From CAXXOK01 sp035353615 (GTDB lineage Bacteria > Bacillota > Clostridia > Christensenellales > Aristaeellaceae): a stretch of 13,736 nt of DNA. The notes beneath the pieces were generated by a model that was not told where the DNA came from, made no database searches, and was given only the letters and a program-made list of their open reading frames with translations. Numbering within the stretch: position 1 is the first letter of the stretch; the number at the start of each line of letters is the position of its first letter. The position numbers and the translations under genes were made by a program. This document shows positions 6,770 through 13,705 of this stretch, one piece after another. Location: contig DAOPZY010000062.1 in NCBI GenBank assembly GCA_035353615.1, positions 1 through 13,736 of the forward strand. The letters run 5' to 3'.

Positions 6770-7769
6770 TTTGGTATTCCTCCCTCAAATGCTGTACGGA
6801 ATGGCCGCAGCGGTAAGCCCGGCCTTCTCCGGCCTCGATCATGGGCAGGGCGTTGTAACGGCATTGCGGCACCACATACTTGCAGCGATCGGCAAACCGG
6901 CAGCCCTGCGGCGGCTTTTTGAGGTTGGGCGGCGTGCCCGGGATGGCGGAGAGCTTATGGTTGCGCGTGCCTTCCTCCGGCACGATGATGGAGCGCATCA
7001 GACCGTGGGAATACGGGTGGATGGGGTTGAAAACCATATCCTTGGCGTTGCCCTTTTCCACAATCTGCCCGGCGTACATGACCATGATATCGTCCGTTAC
7101 GTTGTACAGCAGGGGCAGCTCGTGGGTAATGAAGATCATCGCTCGGATGTAGCCCTTGTCCATCAGGTCGCGCAGCATTTTGATAACCATCTTCTGGCTG
7201 GTAACGTCCAGCGCGCTGGAAGGCTCGTCCGCGATGAGCACCTTGGGCTTCAGAATGGTGGAAATGGCGATGACGGTGCGCTGTTTCATACCGCCGGACA
7301 GTTCCACCGGGTGGCGGTCCAGCACATCGGCGGGCAAACCCAGCTCGGCAAAGCGCGCCTTGGCCATTTCGTAAATCTGCTTGCGATCCGCCTTGGGGTC
7401 GTGCGCCAGGATCACGTCCTCCACAAACTTGCGGATGCGGCGCGTTGGGTTCAGCGCGTTCATCGCAGCCTGCGGAATGTAGGCGATCTCCGTGCCCAGC
7501 ACGGTTTTGCGCACATCGTCCGGGTCCATGTTGGAAATGTTTTTGCCATCGACAACGATGTCGCCGCTCATGTAATGCAGCGGGGCGAAATAGTACCCCA
7601 TCAGGCTGAGCGCGAGGGTCGATTTGCCGCAGCCGCTTTCGCCCGCGATGCCCAGCGATTTGCCTTCCTCAATGGATAGCGACACATGGTCCACGGCATA
7701 AACGTCCTCGTGAAACCGGGTCACATATTTCGTGGTCAGTCCGCGAACTTCCAGAATGTTCTTGCTCAT
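6756..7769 (-). CDS. ABC transporter ATP-binding protein, oligopeptide/dipeptide (OppD/DppD) family, probably oligosaccharide uptake
   Basis: First ATPase of the importer, 337 residues. Walker A is GESGCGKS (43-50), the Q-loop glutamine is Q100 in YIPQ, the signature is LSGGM (157-161, with M in place of the usual Q), Walker B is VLIADE (177-182) and the switch histidine is H216. The C-terminal segment (about 250-325) begins with HPYSHGLM and carries C290, C296, C303 and C321. This is the cysteine pattern of the oligopeptide-transporter ATPase C-terminal domain, which binds an iron-sulfur cluster in some members. AGGAGG lies 6-7 nt upstream of the ATG. Ten base pairs separate it from the preceding permease gene, and its end overlaps the next ATPase gene by 14 bp, so it belongs to one tightly packed operon. 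Confidence 0.94.
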   Translation of the reverse strand: MSKNILEVRGLTTKYVTRFHEDVYAVDHVSLSIEEGKSLGIAGESGCGKSTLALSLMGYYFAPLHYMSGDIVVDGKNISNMDPDDVRKTVLGTEIAYIPQAAMNALNPTRRIRKFVEDVILAHDPKADRKQIYEMAKARFAELGLPADVLDRHPVELSGGMKQRTVIAISTILKPKVLIADEPSSALDVTSQKMVIKMLRDLMDKGYIRAMIFITHELPLLYNVTDDIMVMYAGQIVEKGNAKDMVFNPIHPYSHGLMRSIIVPEEGTRNHKLSAIPGTPPNLKKPPQGCRFADRCKYVVPQCRYNALPMIEAGEGRAYRCGHSVQHLREEYQNDDE

Positions 7770-7779
7770 AATCGGCCTC

Positions 7780-9030
7780 CTAATCTCTCAGGGTGGGGTT
7801 AAACACCTGATCCAGGCCCGTGTTCATCAGGTTCAGCGAGAAGGAGATGAACGCGATGACCATGATGACCGGGAAATACGCCCACCAGGAGCCGTTGAGG
7901 TGCGCGGAGTACAGCATGGCCCAGTTCATCATCAGCCCCAGCGTGGGGACTTCGGTGGTCTTGGGGCCAAGGCCCAGCAGCGAAAGCTGCGCCTCCGCGA
8001 GGATGCCGGAGCTGACCTGAAGGATGAACGCCATCATCACGTAGGAGGCGATGTACGGCAGAATATCCGTCAGGATGATGCGGGGCAGCGAGTGGCCGGA
8101 AAGGCGGCTCAGGTTTACATGGTCGCGGTTGCGCAGGCTGATGACCTGGGAGCGCACGGAGCGCGCCGTCCACACCCAGCTGGTAAGCCCGATAACCAGG
8201 GCGACGGTGGTCGCGCCGCGCTGATCCTGGTTGATGGAATAGTTGATGAGGATCAGCAGCACAAACGAGGGGATGACGGTGAAAATGTTGGTGAGGAACA
8301 TAATCAGATCGTCCACCATGCCCCCAAGATAACCGGCCAGCAAACCCAGCAGAAGGCCGATAATGGTTGCGACCGCGCCCGCGATCATGCCGATTTCAAT
8401 GGAGGTGCCGCAGGCGGCCACCAGCTCCTTGAGGGTATCGCGGCCAAAGTTATCGGTGCCCAGCGGCAGGGTTTTCACGTTGGCGACGTTGCCCACGTTC
8501 ACGTAATCATTGACGCCGATCTTTGCCTTTTCGACGGTTTCGCCGCTGGAGGCGTCCACTTCCGTTACGGTGAGCGTATCGGAGGTGCTGGCGGCGTTCA
8601 GGCTATCGTTGAGGCGGTTGTAGTAGTTGCGCTGCGCCTTGGTCATGCCCTTGGGCTTCAAGGCGGGATCATAGTTGGCCTTCCACAGGCTCAGCAGAGC
8701 GTTGGTGTCAGTGATGTCCAGTGTGGAAATATCAATGCCCACGGCGGTAAACCAGTTGACCATGCTAACGCGATCCTCGCTGGAAAGGAACTTGTCCAGC
8801 CGTTTCGCGTCCGCGTCCGGGAGCTTAAAGATGCTGGTTTCCGTTGTGACTGAATCATACAGCGACACATAGGTTCCGGGCTTGGCAAACGTGCCCAGAC
8901 CGATCATTTTGAGCGGATTGCCCGGGTTGATGAACGGGTAAATGAGCATCGTGAGCAAAATGGCCATGAAGATGCAAAAGCCAACCACAAACTTGGGCGA
9001 GTGGAAAACCTGACGGATGGTGTTTTTCAT
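7780..9030 (-). CDS. ABC transporter permease, OppC/DppC family, with large external insertion
   Basis: Membrane channel subunit, 416 residues, clearly longer than the roughly 300 typical for DppC-type permeases. A first membrane segment (about 13-33) is followed by a polar stretch of some 150 residues (about 40-187), predicted to face outward. The family landmark LGTDNFGRD (190-198) comes next, with further membrane segments at about 208-232, 245-265, 275-290, 325-345 and 385-403. The ATPase-contacting cytoplasmic loop is about 288-325, ending in ILP. The usual DppC external region between these landmarks is only some tens of residues, so an extra domain of about 100 residues appears to be inserted. 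The start has an AAGGGGG site overlapping the stop codon of the upstream permease; the gap is 12 bp. The role of the insertion is unknown; contact with the binding protein or substrate is one possibility. Confidence 0.92.
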   Translation of the reverse strand: MKNTIRQVFHSPKFVVGFCIFMAILLTMLIYPFINPGNPLKMIGLGTFAKPGTYVSLYDSVTTETSIFKLPDADAKRLDKFLSSEDRVSMVNWFTAVGIDISTLDITDTNALLSLWKANYDPALKPKGMTKAQRNYYNRLNDSLNAASTSDTLTVTEVDASSGETVEKAKIGVNDYVNVGNVANVKTLPLGTDNFGRDTLKELVAACGTSIEIGMIAGAVATIIGLLLGLLAGYLGGMVDDLIMFLTNIFTVIPSFVLLILINYSINQDQRGATTVALVIGLTSWVWTARSVRSQVISLRNRDHVNLSRLSGHSLPRIILTDILPYIASYVMMAFILQVSSGILAEAQLSLLGLGPKTTEVPTLGLMMNWAMLYSAHLNGSWWAYFPVIMVIAFISFSLNLMNTGLDQVFNPTLRD

Positions 9031-9042
9031 ATGCCCGCCCCC

Positions 9043-10047
9043 TTAATCAAACTGCGCGGCTTTGACGCGCGGGTCGATAAAGCCGTAGACGATATCCAGA
9101 ACGAAGGTCGCAATCAGCACCATAACGGTGATGATGAGCGTGGTCCCGGAGATGAGCGGGTAATCCGCCATGGTAATGCCCTGATACATGGTGGTGCCTA
9201 AGCCGGGGTAACTGAAAATGATTTCCGCGACCAGCGCGCCGCCAACCATGGTGCCCAGCGACAGCGCCAGACCCGTAACCTGCGGCAGCATGGCGTTACG
9301 GAACACGTAACCGACGATTTTCCGGTCTTTAATGCCCAGAAAACGCGCATATTTAACATAATCGGCGTTTAACTCGTAGATGGACATGGAGCGCATGCCC
9401 ACCGCCTGCCCGCCGATGGAGATGATAACGATGGACCAAAACGGAAGCTGGTAATGCTGAATCACAGATAGGACAAAGTTCCAACTCAGGTTGGGGATCA
9501 TATCAAACCCGTAGCCGCCCGAAATGGGCGCCACCTTCAGGTTGATGGCGAAAACCACCAACAGGATGACCGCCATTCCAAAGGCCGGGATACTGCTGAA
9601 AAACAGGGTCAGTGGCATCAGGACCTTATCAAAGCCCTTGCGGATGTAGGCGGCCAGCGCGCCCAGCAGGTTGCCCAGCAGCCAGCCGATCAGGATGGCG
9701 GGCAGCTGCAAACTGATGGTCCAGCCGATCGCGTTGCCGATGATGTCGGATACTTTCCGGGGGTACTGACTGAACGACGTGCCCATATCGCCGTGGAACA
9801 AATTGGTCATATAGGTGACAAACTGCTCCGTCATGGGCTTATTGGTGCCAAATTCACGGGCGTAGTTATCGTAAATGGCTTTGACCGCGGAGGCTTCGGA
9901 AAGGCCCTGCGCCTGCTTGGCGGTTACCGCGGCCACCGGATCGCCCGGCATTAACCTGGGAAGGATAAAGTTGAGCAACAGCGCCACAATAAAGGTAATC
10001 ACAAACCATAGGATTTTTTTCCCGAAGTATTTCCGATAGCCCTTCAT
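9043..10047 (-). CDS. ABC transporter permease, OppB/DppB family
   Basis: Channel subunit partnering the longer permease; 334 residues, normal for the family. The N-terminal membrane segment (about 11-29) runs into LPRLMPGDPV (29-38), a family hallmark. The ATPase-coupling EAA-type loop is at about 228-255 (YARFLGIKDR then NAMLP), FSYPGLG is at 278-284, and the C-terminus ends in the usual YGFIDPRV. Start: an upstream in-frame ATG exists at 10098, but it sits in the loop of a strong intercistronic hairpin. The ATG at 10047 is preceded by GGGGGGAAAGG and gives the standard family N-terminus, so I use it. The gap to the binding-protein gene is then 78 bp. The substrate is inferred from context to be a beta-linked oligosaccharide; a peptide cannot be excluded. 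Confidence 0.92.
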   Translation of the reverse strand: MKGYRKYFGKKILWFVITFIVALLLNFILPRLMPGDPVAAVTAKQAQGLSEASAVKAIYDNYAREFGTNKPMTEQFVTYMTNLFHGDMGTSFSQYPRKVSDIIGNAIGWTISLQLPAILIGWLLGNLLGALAAYIRKGFDKVLMPLTLFFSSIPAFGMAVILLVVFAINLKVAPISGGYGFDMIPNLSWNFVLSVIQHYQLPFWSIVIISIGGQAVGMRSMSIYELNADYVKYARFLGIKDRKIVGYVFRNAMLPQVTGLALSLGTMVGGALVAEIIFSYPGLGTTMYQGITMADYPLISGTTLIITVMVLIATFVLDIVYGFIDPRVKAAQFD

Positions 10048-10072
10048 GGCCTTTCCCCCCAAAATCAGGAAA

Positions 10073-10108
10073 CGGCTGCGCGGCAGGGTGAACCCCATCG
10101 CGCAGCCG
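10073..10108 (-). promoter_or_regulatory. Intercistronic stem-loop between binding-protein and permease genes
   Basis: CGGCTGCGCG (10073-10082) pairs perfectly with CGCGCAGCCG (10099-10108). The 16-nt loop can itself fold as GGG-TGAA-CCC. The hairpin starts about 17 nt after the binding-protein stop codon, and on the minus strand it is followed by TTTCCTGATTTT. Such structures commonly attenuate transcription or protect the 3' end of the binding-protein mRNA, so that the binding protein outnumbers the membrane subunits. That role is inferred here. Confidence 0.7.
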
Positions 10109-10125
10109 CCCCCGGAATGTTTCGG

Positions 10126-11925
10126 TTACGGATTCACAAGCTCCAGATCGTAGAGCGCGGCAATCCCGTAGCCATCGACGCAGATGGACGGCGGAATGTT
10201 GCGGCCATCGGTCGAATCGGGGAAGTTGGTCCATACGGACTCGTTAACGGCGTGGAACATGTTGGGACGATACATGAGCGAGAAGCTGGGCACGTCGGTC
10301 AGGTAGATCTCGACGGCTTCGGTGTAAAGCTTCTTCAGTTCGGCTTCGTCGGTCGTGGTCGGGATCGCCTGGATGATCTCGTCCGCGCGGGCGTTGCTGT
10401 AATGGCCCCAGTTGCCGCTCCAGTTGCCTTCGACGCCGTTAAACTCGCTGCTCATCAGCTGGCGGATACGGCCCCAAGGCTGGGTGGGGGCGGCGGAATC
10501 GGTCCACATCATGAAGATGTCATAATCGGTTTGTTTTGCGGCGGTTACAACCGTCTGGTACACGGACCATTCGGGGAACTCGGTGGTGATTTCCACGCCG
10601 ATCTTTTCACCCGCGGCGGCAACGATTTCCATCGCGGCCATCCAGTCGGTCCAACCGTTCGGGCAGCAGGCGTTCAGGGAGAGCTTCGTGCCGTCCAGCT
10701 CGCGCCAGCCGTCGTTGTCGGTATCTTTGATGCCGGCTTCGTCCAACAGGGCTTTGGCGCCTTCGATGTCGTTGCCAACCCACTGGAGGGATTTCACGGC
10801 GTCGTGGTCAAAGGTGGCTTGCTCGCCCGCGGTGGGGTTCATGCAGGAACGCGGCACATCGGCAAACGTCGGGCTTTGGCCGGTCATGGCGTTCTGGTTG
10901 ATGGCGTCATAGTCCACCGCCATGGCGATGGCTTTGCGCAGCGCGACGTTTTGCAGCGCCGGGATATCCATGTTAAACCACGCGGTAGGCATGTTCACGC
11001 AGATGCCGTAGGGAGCCTTGTCCAGGTAGGTGCTGATGGGCAGGCCGTCTTTCAGCCACAGGTCCTGAATGTTGGCGATAAATTGCTGGCAAACGTCCAC
11101 TTCGCCGGCCTTCAGAGCTGTTTCACCGGCGGGGTTGTCCGCGTAGATGGTGTGTACCAGGTACTTGGGAACCGGCAGCTTGCCCCACATGGAAGCATCC
11201 TGGCCCCAATAGTTGTCATTCCGTACAAATACCACTTTCTGGTCATCGGCATACTGCTTGGTGTAGGGGCCGGACCAGACGACATCGTCCGCGGGGTCTT
11301 TCTTCATGGCGGCGGCATCGTTGTTGCAACGGGTTTCCAGCGTCTGGATCCAAGCCTTCTGGAGCACGTAGCACTCTTCCAGATAGGCGATCATCTGCAG
11401 GGGGTTCACGGCGGTGCCGGCTTCGGTCAGCGTGGCCTTGATGAGCACGGTGCTGTCATCCACGGCGGTAACGCTGGCGATGTAGGGCTTGTAGCTGTTG
11501 CCCTTGGCGTTGCCAAGCTTCACGTTGGTGTCGAAGGTGTAGGCTACGTCGTTGGCGGTGATGGCGGTGCCATCGCTCCACTTGGCAGCGGCTTTGATTT
11601 TCACGGTAATTTCGGTATGGGCGTCATTCCACACGTAGTCGCCATCGGCGATCAACGGGGTTAGGGAGCCGTCCAGCATGTTGTACATGTAAAGCGTTTC
11701 GAACATCGGGATGCGGCTCCCGCCGGAACTCTGGGTAATGCCCAACGCATTGTTCATATCATCGCTGAGGGGATTCCAACCATTGACGGAGCCCCACTGC
11801 AGACCGGCGAAGTAGAGCGTTTCGTTGCGCGGCAGCTCTACGGTCTGGGCAGATGCGGCGGCGGACAGGCTGCAAAGCATTGTGATTGCGAGCAGCAGGC
11901 TAAGAAGTTTCCGGGTTTTCATCAT
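10126..11925 (-). CDS. Extracellular solute-binding protein, family 5 (dipeptide/oligopeptide type), probably oligosaccharide-binding
   Basis: Secreted receptor that captures the substrate and delivers it to the permeases; 599 residues, within the usual family range. A signal peptide spans 1-26: basic MMKTRK, hydrophobic core, then SAAASA before Q27. The only nearby cysteine (C18, context TMLC) does not fit a lipobox, so cleavage by ordinary signal peptidase I is expected rather than lipid anchoring. Family signatures are NPLSDD near 51-56 and AKWSDGTAITANDVAYTFD (114-132). GGAGGG lies 6-7 nt before the first of two adjacent ATGs. It is the first transporter gene, 128 bp after the LacI gene, with no good promoter between. 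Family 5 proteins bind peptides, nickel, opines or oligosaccharides; the last is favoured because of the neighbouring glycosidases and LacI regulator. Confidence 0.93.
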   Translation of the reverse strand: MMKTRKLLSLLLAITMLCSLSAAASAQTVELPRNETLYFAGLQWGSVNGWNPLSDDMNNALGITQSSGGSRIPMFETLYMYNMLDGSLTPLIADGDYVWNDAHTEITVKIKAAAKWSDGTAITANDVAYTFDTNVKLGNAKGNSYKPYIASVTAVDDSTVLIKATLTEAGTAVNPLQMIAYLEECYVLQKAWIQTLETRCNNDAAAMKKDPADDVVWSGPYTKQYADDQKVVFVRNDNYWGQDASMWGKLPVPKYLVHTIYADNPAGETALKAGEVDVCQQFIANIQDLWLKDGLPISTYLDKAPYGICVNMPTAWFNMDIPALQNVALRKAIAMAVDYDAINQNAMTGQSPTFADVPRSCMNPTAGEQATFDHDAVKSLQWVGNDIEGAKALLDEAGIKDTDNDGWRELDGTKLSLNACCPNGWTDWMAAMEIVAAAGEKIGVEITTEFPEWSVYQTVVTAAKQTDYDIFMMWTDSAAPTQPWGRIRQLMSSEFNGVEGNWSGNWGHYSNARADEIIQAIPTTTDEAELKKLYTEAVEIYLTDVPSFSLMYRPNMFHAVNESVWTNFPDSTDGRNIPPSICVDGYGIAALYDLELVNP

Positions 11926-11953
11926 TCCAATCCCTCCATGTTAAGATATCGTT

Positions 11954-11970
11954 ATGGCCTCGGCGGCCAT
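11954..11970. promoter_or_regulatory. Small dyad in the leader of the binding-protein gene
   Basis: ATGGCC (11954-11959) and GGCCAT (11965-11970) form a perfect 6-bp dyad around a 5-nt loop. It lies about 30 nt upstream of the binding-protein start. No T tract follows, so it is not a LacI-gene terminator. The 128-bp gap (11926-12053) has no convincing -35/-10 pair; the best is a TATCTT without a partner. This suggests readthrough from the LacI promoter. Confidence 0.4.
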
Positions 11971-12053
11971 GAGCGCAAAGGGAGGTTGCCGATCCGCGAA
12001 ACGGCGGCGGGTGAAAATCGGTTCAGTCGCGCCCTGCTGGTGCGGCGGGGGGT

Positions 12054-13088
12054 TCAGCGCGCGGTGGCAGCCGGGAAGGCCGAAAGCTCGGCGACGGTTT
12101 CGCCGGGCACCAGCTCGCCAGTGATGTAACGTTGGCGGGGGAGGTAGATTTTCGGGTTTTCAATGGCTTCGCGCAGCATCAGCACCGCATTTTTACCGAT
12201 GGCGTCCATATCCTGACGGTAGGTGGTGAGGCGGGGCTGCATCACCTGCGAAAGCTGAATGCCGTCAAACCCGACGATGCTCATATCCTCCGGGACCGAC
12301 AGGCCGTTGGCCTGCAGCTCGCTTACGCCGCCGATGCAGGCAAAATCGTCCTGGTAGAAAATGCACGTGGGGGGCTGTGGCAACCGCAACAGCCGCCGCG
12401 TGGCCTCCGCGGTTGTAATGAAATCGTTATAGTATGCCGAATCAATATAACCTTCCGGCAAGTCCAGCCCATGATCGTGGCATGCTTTGCGGAAACAGGA
12501 AAGGCGGATATCCGCGATCGCGGAGCTTTTACCGCTCACATAGGCGATTTTGCGGTGGCCGCGCTCATACACATAATGCACAAGGCTATAAAGGGCTTCC
12601 TCGTTGTTGGTCATCACGGAGCCGTGCTTTGTGCCGAAACAGTCCACCGTAACGCAGGGGATTCCGCTGTCCAGAAGCTCGCGGACCGCGTCGGAGTAGA
12701 AATCGGCGCAGATCAGCGCTACGCCGTCGAAGTTGCGGTACCGGCAGTGCTCCACATAACTGAGGGTGGTGCCGAAGATGTTTTCGCTCACAAACGTCAC
12801 ATCGTAGCCGCTGCGTTCTGCTTCCGCCTGAAACGCGTTGATGACCAATGCCACAAAATCGTGAGAAAGGCCGTTTTTATCGCGCAGCTGCGTAAGCAGC
12901 CCAAGATTGTGGGAATGTTTGGTTTTCAGCGCCCGCGCCGCCGCGTTGGGGAAATAGCCCATCTGATGGGCCGCCGCGCGTATGCGCTGCGAGGTTTCCG
13001 CGCTGATATCCGACCCCTGATTCAAAGCCTTGCTGACCGTGGCAGTGGAAACGCCGCAATAATCGGCAATTTCACGAATTGTAACCAT
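12054..13088 (-). CDS. LacI-family transcriptional regulator
   Basis: Sugar-responsive DNA-binding repressor, 344 residues. The N-terminal helix-turn-helix is at about 3-23 (IREIADYCGVSTATVSKAL). The hinge helix (PNAAARALKT, 47-56) includes L54, equivalent to the leucine that inserts at the central CG step of LacI-family operators. The periplasmic-binding-protein-like effector domain fills about 60-335, with GYDVTFV (94-100), IVGFDG (271-276) and a C-terminal ITGELVPGETV (322-332). The start has AGGAG 8 nt upstream. It is the first gene of the cluster and is preceded by a strong promoter overlapped by a pseudo-palindromic CG-centred site, which suggests autorepression. By position it should control the transporter and glycosidases; the inducer is probably a beta-mannoside or beta-glucoside, which is inference. 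Confidence 0.95.
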   Translation of the reverse strand: MVTIREIADYCGVSTATVSKALNQGSDISAETSQRIRAAAHQMGYFPNAAARALKTKHSHNLGLLTQLRDKNGLSHDFVALVINAFQAEAERSGYDVTFVSENIFGTTLSYVEHCRYRNFDGVALICADFYSDAVRELLDSGIPCVTVDCFGTKHGSVMTNNEEALYSLVHYVYERGHRKIAYVSGKSSAIADIRLSCFRKACHDHGLDLPEGYIDSAYYNDFITTAEATRRLLRLPQPPTCIFYQDDFACIGGVSELQANGLSVPEDMSIVGFDGIQLSQVMQPRLTTYRQDMDAIGKNAVLMLREAIENPKIYLPRQRYITGELVPGETVAELSAFPAATAR

Positions 13089-13116
13089 GGGCGCCGCTCC
13101 TGCCGTTTTTTATTAA

Positions 13117-13130
13117 CTTAATCGTTTACG
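13117..13130. promoter_or_regulatory. LacI-type operator O1 at the transcription start
   Basis: The core TAATCGTTTA (13119-13128) is a CG-centred near-palindrome in the style of LacI/GalR-family operators. The predicted +1 of the promoter at 13133-13161 falls at about 13126, inside this core, so bound repressor would block initiation. Its reverse complement, TAAACGATTA, recurs exactly at 13243-13252. A catabolite-control (cre) reading is possible but fits only the inner bases. Confidence 0.7.
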
Positions 13131-13132
13131 CT

Positions 13133-13161
13133 ATGATAGCATGAACGAGGCAATATGTCAA
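13133..13161 (-). promoter_or_regulatory. Sigma-70/sigma-A type promoter of the LacI gene and probably the whole operon
   Basis: Read on the minus strand: a perfect TTGACA (13161-13156), a 17-nt spacer, then TATCAT (13138-13133, 5 of 6 consensus). The expected start is near 13126, about 38 nt upstream of the LacI start codon, in an AT-rich stretch that contrasts with the GC-rich genes. It is the best promoter in the window. With no terminator after the LacI gene, it may also drive the transporter genes. Confidence 0.85.
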
Positions 13162-13240
13162 TATTAAGGGTCTGTTTTTGTGAAAAACGACGGAAAACCG
13201 TTGCGATATATCAAAAAATGGGGTTTTAGAAGCGTGTAAC

Positions 13241-13254
13241 CTTAAACGATTACG
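13241..13254. promoter_or_regulatory. LacI-type operator O2, upstream auxiliary site
   Basis: The core TAAACGATTA (13243-13252) is the exact inverted copy of the core at the LacI promoter. The two centres are 124 bp apart, close to twelve helical turns, so repressor-mediated looping is plausible. A TACAAT (13267-13272) lies just to its right on the plus strand but has no good -35, so a divergent promoter is only a weak possibility and no gene follows it. Confidence 0.6.
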
Positions 13255-13436
13255 GTGACCAATAAGTACAATCAAATCGAATCAGGACAAGGCTTTCAGG
13301 GCGATGATGACACTGAAAACGTTTTTGTTCCGTCTTAAAAAAATTTCTACGAAAATTGCCCGTTTGTTTTCGCTCTGCTACTTTCGGGAAAATAACGCAA
13401 ATCGGCTCTGTGTGGGCCTTTGAGAAAAACATAACG

Positions 13437-13465
13437 AAAAAGCGGCGAAACAGAGGTTTCACCGC
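13437..13465 (-). terminator. Rho-independent terminator for leftward transcription from outside the window
   Basis: On the minus strand, GCGGTGAAAC pairs with GTTTCGCCGC around a CTCT loop and is followed by TTTTTCGTTATGTTTTT. The one non-Watson-Crick position is a G-U wobble in minus-strand RNA but would be an A-C mismatch in plus-strand RNA, which favours the leftward direction. It would insulate the LacI operon from a gene to the right; no such gene is visible in the final 270 bp. Confidence 0.75.
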
Positions 13466-13546
13466 TCAGGAGTTCGGGGTTGATGGACGTGCGCTATCGC
13501 AAGCGTTTGATGGGGCTACAGGCTTAGGTTATCGATAGGCATCCGT

Positions 13547-13705
13547 CGCTGCGGCGGGGGTGGGACGGGTTGACGGTTTACCTCTACAATGCGCTTTCGC
13601 GCTCGCCTCATAGCCCTGCGGGCTGTTCGCTCGCTTCTTTGGAAAACGCTGCGGCGACAGGCTTTGGAGTTCCACCCCAAGCCCCGGCAGGGGTTTCACC
13701 CCTGC
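13547..13705 (+). repeat. Diverged copy of the dispersed hairpin repeat (modules C, D, E, A)
   Basis: It begins with 18 bp identical to module C and its flank (13547-13564). It then carries the 37-bp module D block unchanged (13600-13636), a degraded module E (13664-13680, one arm mismatch), and ends with module A as GCAGGGGT-TTC-ACCCCTGC (13687-13705). Order and orientation match the tandem array at 3031-3465; the sequence between modules has diverged. Module A differs from the array copies by a paired A-to-G and T-to-C change that keeps the stem perfect. Confidence 0.85.

Larger units (their letters stand above)
13162..13546. other. AT-rich intergenic region upstream of the LacI promoter
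   Basis: Apart from operator O2 and the terminator at 13437-13465, I find nothing assignable. Two open frames of 60-70 codons (13250-13462 minus, 13356-13538 plus) lack ribosome binding sites and recognisable protein features. Weak dyads are present, including GTTTTT-GTG-AAAAAC (13173-13187) and TATCGATA (13530-13537). Base composition is clearly more AT-rich than the genes from about 13100 to 13440. Confidence 0.55.

Noticed and set aside
10048..10098. A 17-residue longer start for the OppB/DppB-type permease.
   Set aside because: Its ATG lies in the loop of a perfect 10-bp hairpin and lacks a ribosome binding site; the downstream ATG at 10047 has one and gives the standard family N-terminus.
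13117..13130. Catabolite control (cre) site for CcpA.
   Set aside because: The inner WAANCGNTNW part fits, but the outer conserved positions do not. A second exact copy beside a local LacI gene is better explained by its own operator; cre is not fully excluded.
13250..13538. Two small open frames (70 codons minus, 60 codons plus) upstream of the LacI gene.
   Set aside because: No ribosome binding sites or recognisable features. The minus one runs through the terminator and into operator O2, and the plus one overlaps the terminator stem.
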